From Terriglobus roseus (GTDB lineage Bacteria; Acidobacteriota; Terriglobia; Terriglobales; Acidobacteriaceae): a stretch of 64,000 nucleotides of DNA. The notes beneath the pieces were generated by a model, which was not told the DNA's origin, did no database searches, and was given only the letters and a program-made list of their open reading frames with translations. This document shows, piece after piece, positions 26,055 to 33,427 of this stretch. The translations under genes and the position numbers were made by a program. How positions within the stretch are numbered: the first letter of the stretch is position 1; every line of letters begins with the position of its first letter. Location of the stretch: positions 806,001-870,000 of the forward strand of contig NZ_LT629690.1 in NCBI RefSeq assembly GCF_900102185.1, in the 5' to 3' direction.

Positions 26055-28607
26055 ATGTCCAGTCCGTTGGCCAAATCCGCCGCCATCGCCACCGCTAAAA
26101 CTGCGTGCGGTGCCGTCATTGGCATGGCTGGAGGTCACTTTGGCGTCCTTCTCCTGGGTGCTCTTGGCGTCGCAGGAGCCACTGCGGCTAGTGAACCAGC
26201 GAAGAAGATACTCGAATTCGCCTCCGAGAAAGCCAGCGAGATTGCTGCGGAAATTGGGCTCGAGGCCCTTCCTGAACGCGAATGGAACGACCCGCTCCAG
26301 CTCGTCTTCACCCAGTCGTTTCGCAAGGCTCTCAATGAGATTCACGCGCATGCCGCGGCCTCACCATCCATTTCTGGCTATGGTGTAGTTACCCAGGAAT
26401 TCAAAGACTGGTTTGGCAGTTGGGACCTCGCTCTTGAAGCCTCTCTTCTGGAAGACTTTGATCAGATCCTCCTTGGCCCCGATACCAGCGAGGAAGCGGA
26501 ATGTCGACTGCGTCACTGCCTTGCCCTCTTGAATGCGCAAGGAATGTTGCTCGAAACCAAAACGAAGAGAGATGCAACTCGCCGCCTAATTACCTTCCAA
26601 CAGAATCAGTTTGAAGAGCCACCGCAAGCGCTGATTGATTTGCTCAAGGACCGCCTTCCCGTCATTCTGCCGCCCATCTTCGACGACTTGCTTACCCGCG
26701 AGAACAACGATCAAGCGAACAAGCTGTACGTCAACAAGTTCATCGAACGTTTTAGGGATCAATTCGGCCCATCGATCCTCTCCATCAAACAGACTGTCGT
26801 ATCCATCAAGCAAGATACGGTCCTTATTCCTGGGATGGATGCCAAGATGGACATCTTGCTAGAGGCTCTTCAGCACAAGGATGCCCTTGAGGCCGCAGAA
26901 AACTCATCCGCTCTGGCAGATTCCCATTCGCGGCTGGTCGTTCCGATTCCTGTTTACGGAGAGTTCGATCAGCTGGACCGTTTTTCCGGTCGGCAGGACG
27001 ACCTGGATTGGCTGACGAAGGTCGGGGGAAGCTGGGAAACCAAGATCGCAGCGATCATTGGCATCGCCGGCAACGGGAAAACAGCGCTTGGCCGTAACTG
27101 GGTAAAGCAACAGATTGAAAAAGCCGGACGCAAGTTCTCCGGCGTATTTGAATGGCGATTTTATCTCCAGCGTAGCCAGGAAGAGTGCGCAGCAGAACTG
27201 GAGAAGTTCCTCACAAGACAAGTCGGAGCGTCCGAACGGCGATCCAACGAGCGCCTCGAAGATTGGCTGGCAGAACAGATAGAACGGCGGCCAATTCTGC
27301 TGTTGCTCGACGGAATTGAGGTCTTACAGACGCGAAGCGGCCAAACCGCCGGTAGATTGCAGAACGGCCCAATTCGCGATCTGCTGGAGCTGATGTGCGT
27401 TAACGAGGTTGCAACGGGACTCGCCGTCGTGACCAGCCGCACTTCGTTATCGGACTTCAAACGGCATGAGGGATTTGCATATCATGAGCGGGAACTCCGG
27501 GGACTCAGCGAAGAGGACGGTCTTGCTCTACTCAAAAACGTGCGAGATGTTGGCGAAGCGGAGAAACGAAAATATGTCCGCGATCTGAAGGGACACCCCC
27601 TTGCGTTGCGGACATTCGCCCTTATCGCGAAACAACAGCCGATGCGGTTCGGGAACGCGGCGGCTTTTCTGGCGATGAAGCTTGATCTGGTAGCAGATCT
27701 CGATCTCAAGCAGCGACTTGAGAAGATATTGAATGCCTACGAGGGCGGTCTTGAGCCCCTTGACCGCGAGATTCTGCGCACAGTCTCGGTTTTTCCGGCG
27801 GGCTGCACAGGCCAGATGATCGCGAGTCTGGTAGTAGTCGCAGCTTCGCGCGAGCGCAGGATCGACCCGAGCCAGGTGGCCCGACGTTTGCAATCACTCG
27901 TCAACGACGGGGTACTTTTCGGCGGTGGCGTCGCTTGGCGAGAAGCTCAGAACTCTTATTCGTGTCATCCGATTTACCGCGAACATTTTCGGGTAAACAG
28001 TAACGACGTGGCACGGGTTGCCGCAACCGTATTGCTTAGCGGCCACCCGTCGGGATTTCAGCCGCGCAATCCTTCCGAGGCTATGCCTTATCTGCATGCG
28101 ATCGAGATCCTTTCAGAAGCTGGGGACTTAAAAACAGCAAATTACGTTCTTGGAAACAATCTCGATTGGGCTGATACGCTGACGGCGATGGGCGAGCCCA
28201 GGCTTGCCCTCGACTGCCTGAACTGCTTTCTCGGCGATGACCGGCGCGCTGTATGTGAGGCCACGTTCAGTAGCCGATGGCTTTACGTAATGACCGAGAA
28301 GTACATCGGGCTTCTGATGGACATGGGGGAGTGGCAGGAGGCGGAACGGCAAGTCCGGCTGGCCGAGGAAGCCGGCGGTGAATGGGAGCCAGCGGGGGTA
28401 CTCGCCCATCTACGGTTCCGGATTGAAAAGGAAATCGGTTCGCCGGCGGCTGCACGCGAAAGTTTGTTGGCCTACGTGAAGCAAGGCTCGCCGAAAATGG
28501 GGCGCCCCGCAGTCTTCGATCTTGCGGAAATCGAGCGTAGGCTTGGCCGGTTCGATGAGTCCTGTCTGTTGACAACGGACTGGATTCGCGAAACCGCACG
28601 ACGGTGA
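26055..28607 (+). CDS. STAND (NB-ARC/NACHT-like) NTPase with helical repeats
   Basis: 850 residues. The first about 50 contain a hydrophobic Gly/Ala-rich stretch (GVLLLGALGVAGATAA) that could insert in a membrane. A helical region to about 285 follows. The NTPase opens VVPIPVYGEF...FSGRQDDL, with Walker A GIAGNGKT (residues 336-343, Lys342), Walker B LLLLDGIE (Asp419), sensor VVTSRTS near 458 and the GHPLAL motif near 511 that marks the NB-ARC-like clade. A winged-helix-like region spans about 555-650, then TPR-like helices to the end. STAND proteins oligomerise on sensing a ligand through the C-terminal repeats. The repeats continue in the next frame downstream, so this may be a split gene. 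About 240 bases upstream hold no gene. Confidence 0.85.
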   Translation: MSSPLAKSAAIATAKTACGAVIGMAGGHFGVLLLGALGVAGATAASEPAKKILEFASEKASEIAAEIGLEALPEREWNDPLQLVFTQSFRKALNEIHAHAAASPSISGYGVVTQEFKDWFGSWDLALEASLLEDFDQILLGPDTSEEAECRLRHCLALLNAQGMLLETKTKRDATRRLITFQQNQFEEPPQALIDLLKDRLPVILPPIFDDLLTRENNDQANKLYVNKFIERFRDQFGPSILSIKQTVVSIKQDTVLIPGMDAKMDILLEALQHKDALEAAENSSALADSHSRLVVPIPVYGEFDQLDRFSGRQDDLDWLTKVGGSWETKIAAIIGIAGNGKTALGRNWVKQQIEKAGRKFSGVFEWRFYLQRSQEECAAELEKFLTRQVGASERRSNERLEDWLAEQIERRPILLLLDGIEVLQTRSGQTAGRLQNGPIRDLLELMCVNEVATGLAVVTSRTSLSDFKRHEGFAYHERELRGLSEEDGLALLKNVRDVGEAEKRKYVRDLKGHPLALRTFALIAKQQPMRFGNAAAFLAMKLDLVADLDLKQRLEKILNAYEGGLEPLDREILRTVSVFPAGCTGQMIASLVVVAASRERRIDPSQVARRLQSLVNDGVLFGGGVAWREAQNSYSCHPIYREHFRVNSNDVARVAATVLLSGHPSGFQPRNPSEAMPYLHAIEILSEAGDLKTANYVLGNNLDWADTLTAMGEPRLALDCLNCFLGDDRRAVCEATFSSRWLYVMTEKYIGLLMDMGEWQEAERQVRLAEEAGGEWEPAGVLAHLRFRIEKEIGSPAAARESLLAYVKQGSPKMGRPAVFDLAEIERRLGRFDESCLLTTDWIRETARR

Positions 28608-28623
28608 TATTGCAGGCTATCTG

Positions 28624-31308
28624 GTGGGCCTTCCGGATGCCTACACGAATCTAGCCTACTGCCTGAGGAAGGTAAATCCGGAACAGTCCGTACGCCTATT
28701 TCGGGCGTGTGGCTGGGTGCAGGACAACTATTTTGGGTACAACGGAGAAGGGGCTCGGCGCGCGGAGTTTGAAATCGCCTATGCGGAAGAGCGGTGGGAT
28801 TTCTATGTGGAGCGCGCACGGGAATATGCCTCAGCGGTGCAACGTCAGGGAAACGCGAGTAGCGCCGCTACATGGCGGACCGCGGTCGCCGAGGGGCTGA
28901 ACAAATCCAATAAGCCGGCGGAGGCAATCCGTGAAGTGCGCCGTGCGCTGTTCGAGGTCCATCCGGAATCCTGGGCGCACCGAAGTGCGCAAGTGCAACT
29001 GGCAAAAGCGAGGCTATTGGAGCGTGACTATGCCATCGCGCTAGGCGAAGGACGTAACGTGATGGCTCTCGCCAGAAGGCTTAGTGACGTGCTCCTTCTC
29101 AGGGATGCAGCGGCCGTCGTTCGAGAAACTGGCGAGGCGCTGAGTGATTTGGGGATTGTGAGCGAGGCCGAAGCAGAGTTGGAAGCAATTCGGCGGCTTC
29201 GCAACCTTCCCAACGGGTGGGATCCCGCGCTTGATGTACTGCCGGGCGAACCAGGATGGGACGAGCACCTCTCGAAACTGCTGATCGAGGCGGCGGGCGC
29301 CAGCAAGGAAGCCCCGCAACGGCTTGACGCGGCACTTGTTCAGGCCGCAGAGCTGGGTTTGGCAACCGCCATCAAGATTCTTGCCAAGCAGGGCGCGTCG
29401 CTCACGGCAAGGGACGAAAAAGGAAATACCGTACTAGAAATCGCCGCAAAGAAGGGGCACTCGGCCGCCGTCGCAGCTCTGCTCGCCTCTGGGCTGCTGC
29501 CATCAAGTGACGGCTCGGGCTGGGTTCCGGCGATTGTGGGCGCGATCGGGGCTGGACACGACGAAATTGCGGCGCAGCTGATTGATGGTCTGGAATCGCC
29601 GGGCGACGAGCGCCTTCGTAACTGGCTACTGCGGACAACCTCAATATCAGGCCTGCGGACCGCTTCTGCCATCCTCAGGAAAGTATCGTCGATCAACGCC
29701 ACCAATAACGCCGGACTGCATCCCTTCGTGAACGCAGCACGCGAGGGTAATCTGCCACTCGTCAAGCTGCTCTTCGATCATGTGCCCCATGTGGATGTGA
29801 CGGAACCAGATGGCGAGACTGCCTTGATTGCCGCTGCAAAAGTTGGGTCGGTGCCGGTCGTCGAGTTTCTGCTGGAAAAAGGCGCCAAAATCGACACCAT
29901 TGATGATGAGGACCGGACTCCTGTACTGGCCGCCATTGAAGGTGGACACACGATGACCGCTTTCGAGTTGATCCAGCGCCAAAGCCCAGGAGAACTGCAT
30001 TCGGATCGGGTCCGGCGTGCGGTGGTAGATGCTGCAGCACGTGGCAGGCTCGATCTGGTCCGGTTACTCGAATCTATTGGCGCGCCGCTTTCAGGCCAGG
30101 ATGGCAGAGGGTGGACACCGATTGTGGCGGCTGCCAGAGCGGCGGCGGAGAGCGTGTTGCGCTTCCTTCTGGAAGCGAAGGTAGATGCTAACGAATCCGA
30201 CAGCGACGGCGAGACGCCTTTTCTGGCGGCGGCTGCATACGGGCATCTCGGGACGCTGGAGCTTCTGCGGAGCGTGGCGACAATCGATGTCCATGACAGA
30301 AGAGGGCGAACCGCCATCAGCCTTGCTGTCGAGAACGGACATCTCGCGGCCGTCCGGCTTCTGAAGAGCTTTGAGCTCGCGGCAGACTTAAAAGACCCGT
30401 CTATACAGAGCGCGCTGCGGACAGCGGCCGAGAAGGGAGACAACGAAGTTCTGCTCGAAGTGCTGCAAGATGCTTCGCCGGAAGACATGTCCGCGATCTT
30501 CCCCGATCGCCTGGATAACGTGCTCGTCGGCGGAGGGGTGGATGCGAACGCCATCCGGTCGCTGGTGGATGATTTTGCGGCCGAAAAGGATCGGGAGAAC
30601 CGTCTGCCGTCGCGAAATCCCACGACGCTTTCGGAGCCAGCGGCACAGGCTCAGATCTGCACAGTGGGACTTGCCACGAACGCGAGCTTCGGAAGGCTCC
30701 CCTTGATGCAGGCATCGCACGAGCTGACAACCGTATTCCGCGATTGGCAAAAGAAAGCCACATTCTCAAACGTCGGCGAATTCGATGTCGAAAGCCTACG
30801 TTGGGCTGCGCTGCCGTTTCTTCCAGGCTGGCGGCTTGCCCTGCTCTCTCACAAGAACGGAGTGGCAGTGCCATTCGTCGTAAAGCAGCAGGATGTCCGA
30901 CTGGCGAGGGCAAAAAATGATTGGCTCTACGACCTGAAGGACGAAACGACAGCAGAACAAAGCCCCGAAATCCTGAAAGCTTACTGCTTGTTCTTTTTTG
31001 CCGTGGTGGTGGGGGCGCGTGGCGCGTTCCGTTTTGTCGATAGGGTGGAGCAGCTTCCATGGAAGCCCAGTGCCGGACAGTCTGACCGGGACCGCGTGAA
31101 GCGGCATCTAGAGGTGCTGCGGTATGTGGGGAAGGCCTCCGATGGGCGGCACGAGCTCCGTGGCACGGTGCTGTTCAAGAACGCGCTTTTCAGCACCTCG
31201 GTGATGATCGGAGAGGACTGGATACAGGAGCTTACAAATGAAGAGCTTCTTGAGGAGGACCTGCCGGTTTATGAGGGTAGGTCGTGGGATCTGTTGGTGA
31301 ACGAGTGA
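28624..31308 (+). CDS. Helical/ankyrin-repeat protein, possible 3' part of the STAND gene
   Basis: 894 residues read from a GTG at 28624 with only a weak GCAGG upstream. Residues 1-220 are TPR-like helices that look like a direct continuation of the STAND protein (AYTNLAYCLRKVNPEQSVRLF). Roughly ten ankyrin repeats follow at about 235-620 (for example GETALIAAAKVGSVPVVEFL, DEDRTPVLAAIEGGH, GETPFLAAAAYGHLGTLELL, GRTAISLAVENGHLAAVRLL). The last about 220 residues (LRWAALPFLPGWRLALLSHK, YCLFFFAVVVGARGAFRFVD) are a domain I do not recognise. The frame extends upstream without a stop across the STAND stop codon, so a one-base frameshift could have separated the two. Ankyrin repeats bind partner proteins; with the NTPase they could form one sensor. 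Confidence 0.8.
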   Translation: MGLPDAYTNLAYCLRKVNPEQSVRLFRACGWVQDNYFGYNGEGARRAEFEIAYAEERWDFYVERAREYASAVQRQGNASSAATWRTAVAEGLNKSNKPAEAIREVRRALFEVHPESWAHRSAQVQLAKARLLERDYAIALGEGRNVMALARRLSDVLLLRDAAAVVRETGEALSDLGIVSEAEAELEAIRRLRNLPNGWDPALDVLPGEPGWDEHLSKLLIEAAGASKEAPQRLDAALVQAAELGLATAIKILAKQGASLTARDEKGNTVLEIAAKKGHSAAVAALLASGLLPSSDGSGWVPAIVGAIGAGHDEIAAQLIDGLESPGDERLRNWLLRTTSISGLRTASAILRKVSSINATNNAGLHPFVNAAREGNLPLVKLLFDHVPHVDVTEPDGETALIAAAKVGSVPVVEFLLEKGAKIDTIDDEDRTPVLAAIEGGHTMTAFELIQRQSPGELHSDRVRRAVVDAAARGRLDLVRLLESIGAPLSGQDGRGWTPIVAAARAAAESVLRFLLEAKVDANESDSDGETPFLAAAAYGHLGTLELLRSVATIDVHDRRGRTAISLAVENGHLAAVRLLKSFELAADLKDPSIQSALRTAAEKGDNEVLLEVLQDASPEDMSAIFPDRLDNVLVGGGVDANAIRSLVDDFAAEKDRENRLPSRNPTTLSEPAAQAQICTVGLATNASFGRLPLMQASHELTTVFRDWQKKATFSNVGEFDVESLRWAALPFLPGWRLALLSHKNGVAVPFVVKQQDVRLARAKNDWLYDLKDETTAEQSPEILKAYCLFFFAVVVGARGAFRFVDRVEQLPWKPSAGQSDRDRVKRHLEVLRYVGKASDGRHELRGTVLFKNALFSTSVMIGEDWIQELTNEELLEEDLPVYEGRSWDLLVNE

Positions 31309-31380
31309 GTCCGGGCAAGCGCCCGCATGAATTTCGGCGCGACATGCTGAGGCTTGCGCCGGGAGCACGGAGGTATTTTT

Positions 31381-32139
31381 ATGTCGGATATCGAAGCCAA
31401 TCACAACGTCCCGGAGCCGAGCCCGAATCTTCCGATGTTCTATCGGAAGCCGCGGCCAATGGACCGGGCGCGAGACAAGGACCTCAAAATCGCGCGTACT
31501 ACGTTCCGGTTCGCCGAGAAGACGAACGCGATTCCGATTGTGATCGACGAGTTCCCAATGGCCTCGGCCTACTACCCGATCGTGTTTGCAGCGGTTGTCG
31601 GACTTGTGAACGATTCCAATCTGTTTGTCGACGGAGAGGGACAGTGGGTGGACAGAGCCTACCTGCCCGGATATGTGAGGCGCTATCCGTTCATTCTCAT
31701 GGACGATCCTGCGCACAAGCAATTCGTCCTCTGCATTGATGAGGAAAGTGACATGCTCGGGACGGAGCGTGGAGACGCGCTTTTTGACGGAGATGAACTA
31801 AGCGACGTTACCAGTTCCATGATGGAGTTTTGTGCTGCTCTACGGCAACAGGGAGACGCCACGAACGAGTTCGTATCAGCCCTAATGGAGTTTGGCATGC
31901 TGACAGAGATGTCTGGGGCCATAGAGCTCCCAGGAGGAAACCTTCAGCTAGGTGGTTTGCTGATTATCGACTCGAAGAAGTTCGACCAACTACCGAACAA
32001 GACATTTCTGAAGTGGCGGGAGAAGGGCTGGATTGGGCTTATCTATGCCCAGCTCTTTTCGTTGCATCGGTGGCAAAACCTTGGGGCGATGACGGCGCCG
32101 GAAGTTCGCCGGGAGGCGGGTGGAACTGCAACGGGCTAA
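31381..32139 (+). CDS. SapC-family protein
   Basis: 252 residues, start chosen for GGAGG (31369-31373) 7 bases upstream. It matches the SapC family by its pattern: an early AIPIVIDEFPMASAYYPIVF, then NLFVDGEGQWVDRAYLPGYV, RRYPFILMDD and FVLCIDEESDML, followed by a helical half and the late GGLLIIDSKKFDQL. Family length is about 230-250, so it is complete. SapC proteins are poorly understood; the name comes from an S-layer locus in Campylobacter, and in other Gram-negatives they sit beside TonB receptors. Here it follows the ankyrin gene by about 70 bases on the same strand, an unusual context that suggests a shared unit. Confidence 0.85.
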   Translation: MSDIEANHNVPEPSPNLPMFYRKPRPMDRARDKDLKIARTTFRFAEKTNAIPIVIDEFPMASAYYPIVFAAVVGLVNDSNLFVDGEGQWVDRAYLPGYVRRYPFILMDDPAHKQFVLCIDEESDMLGTERGDALFDGDELSDVTSSMMEFCAALRQQGDATNEFVSALMEFGMLTEMSGAIELPGGNLQLGGLLIIDSKKFDQLPNKTFLKWREKGWIGLIYAQLFSLHRWQNLGAMTAPEVRREAGGTATG

Positions 32140-32314
32140 GAGCCGCCCTGAGTTATCGATGCTTTTTATCACGAATGGCCGAGTGAGCGTGGATGCTCAA
32201 TTAGAGCTGAAGCGATGCTCTCATACGTGCGCCGTTTATGGCCGCCCCATTCTAATGGCCGGAAATCTCGGCCAAGTTGCTCAAAGAAAAATGAAACTCG
32301 AACCAGATCGGTGT

Positions 32315-32513
32315 ATGGCAGCACCGACAATCACACCCCATCGACAGCAGGAAGCCCGTCGCGAAACAGGACCTCATCGCCGCCAACATCAAGCTCTTGA
32401 TTGAGTAGTTGTAGGCAGGATACTCGGACGCCTTGCCCCATTACCTCACCGCCATGGGGCGTTTTCACAACCACTCTATCGGAAACGTCTTGGAGATCGC
32501 ACGAAAAGCTCGT
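32315..32513 (+). pseudogene. Decayed ardC-like antirestriction gene, N-terminal remnant
   Basis: Read from 32352, one frame gives KPVAKQDLIAANIKLLIE, stop, L, stop, AGYSDALPHYLTAMGRFH and then SIGNVLEIARK. This is the ArdC N-terminal (ssDNA-binding) signature, whose usual form has IEQLEAG at the stops: CAG and GAG have become TAG at 32406 and 32412. The likely original ATG (32315) is in another frame, so a frameshift is also present. Homology fades after about 32513, and the rest of the roughly 300-residue protein, including the protease domain, is missing. ArdC proteins travel on plasmids and conjugative elements, so this marks mobile-element debris at the edge of the STAND/ankyrin/SapC block. 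A small hairpin TGGCCG/CGGCCA lies at 32256-32274. Confidence 0.75.
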
Positions 32514-32543
32514 TCGCCATTCGTTAAGAGGAGAGAAGGCTGG

Positions 32544-33308
32544 CTACCTGTGATTGAGTGCTTGAGCAATACCTTGTTCCGCAAGCGGTGTCATGATCTC
32601 GTAACCAGCTTCCGTAGGATGCACTTCGTCTGAAGACAGCCCCGGTTTCATGCCTCCCGCGTCGTCTGCCATGGCAGTGTAGTAATCGACAAAGACGAAA
32701 TTATTTTCAGCGCAGAATGTTTTGAGCCATCGGTTCACTTCGCGGATATCTGCAACGCCATTGATGCCTGGTCTCCAGCGGTATCGTGCAGCTGGCAAGA
32801 TCGACCCAATCACCAACCTGATTCCGTTGTCCTTTGCGATTGCGGCCATGGATCGGAGGTTGTCCTCAATCATCATTGGCGAAGAGGGGCCCGTGTTGCG
32901 TGCGATGTCATTTGTTCCTGCCAGCAACACAAGCACCGAAGGATGCAGGCGTACGACATCTTGCTGAAATCGAAGCAACATCTGCGGCGTAGTCTGGCCG
33001 CTGATGCCTCGGTTGATGTAACCCTTGCCAGGAAAGAATGTTCCTACCTTGCGGCCCCAACGGTCCGTTATGGAATCGCCGAGGAACACGACGCGTTGTT
33101 CGCCTGCACGTGGCGGTGGCAGTGCTTCATCTTCCGCGCGATAACGTGCGAGGTTAGGCCAGTCGGCAAGCTGTGTGCGCATACGTTCTACATCTGCTGG
33201 TGAAGGCGCAGCAACAACCGGCGTTGTCGCTGTAGATTGTGATTGTTGAGCGAAAGCGGCCGTTGCACAGAAGGACAAAAGTGCGAAGACGACATGTCTT
33301 GTGTTCAT
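32544..33308 (-). CDS. Secreted SGNH/GDSL-family hydrolase
   Basis: 254 residues. Start 33308 is preferred: TGGAG lies 6 bases upstream and the signal peptide (CATAAFAQQ) follows, whereas an earlier in-frame ATG at 33338 has no such site. All SGNH blocks are visible: VVFLGDSITDRWG (nucleophile Ser), the oxyanion Gly in NRGISGQTTPQM, LLAGTNDIARN (Asn) and DEVHPTEAGYE (Asp and His). Members cleave ester bonds of lipids, acylated sugars or platelet-activating-factor-like acyl groups. The gene lies downstream of, and on the same strand as, the TonB receptor at 33428, about 120 bases away, so it may deacetylate the glycan that receptor imports. Confidence 0.92.
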   Translation of the reverse strand: MNTRHVVFALLSFCATAAFAQQSQSTATTPVVAAPSPADVERMRTQLADWPNLARYRAEDEALPPPRAGEQRVVFLGDSITDRWGRKVGTFFPGKGYINRGISGQTTPQMLLRFQQDVVRLHPSVLVLLAGTNDIARNTGPSSPMMIEDNLRSMAAIAKDNGIRLVIGSILPAARYRWRPGINGVADIREVNRWLKTFCAENNFVFVDYYTAMADDAGGMKPGLSSDEVHPTEAGYEIMTPLAEQGIAQALNHR

Positions 33309-33427
33309 TGCGTAACTCCAGTAGCGAAGCGGGGACAAGCTTTACGCGACGACAGGCGTGAGCAAGCCATTAGTGGGAACATGCGCGTCGCTGATGTTGT
33401 GCATCGGCCACGTGCATGATTGTTGCT

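Noticed and set aside
28597-28612. Programmed +1 frameshift at CGG-TGA between the STAND and ankyrin frames
   Set aside because: The surrounding bases do not match known stimulatory signals such as the RF2 site; a plain mutation or two separate genes are simpler, so only the possible split is reported.
29778-30623. Long open frame of 281 codons on the minus strand
   Set aside because: Antisense to the ankyrin repeats; Ser/Arg-rich composition typical of a shadow of GC-rich coding sequence.
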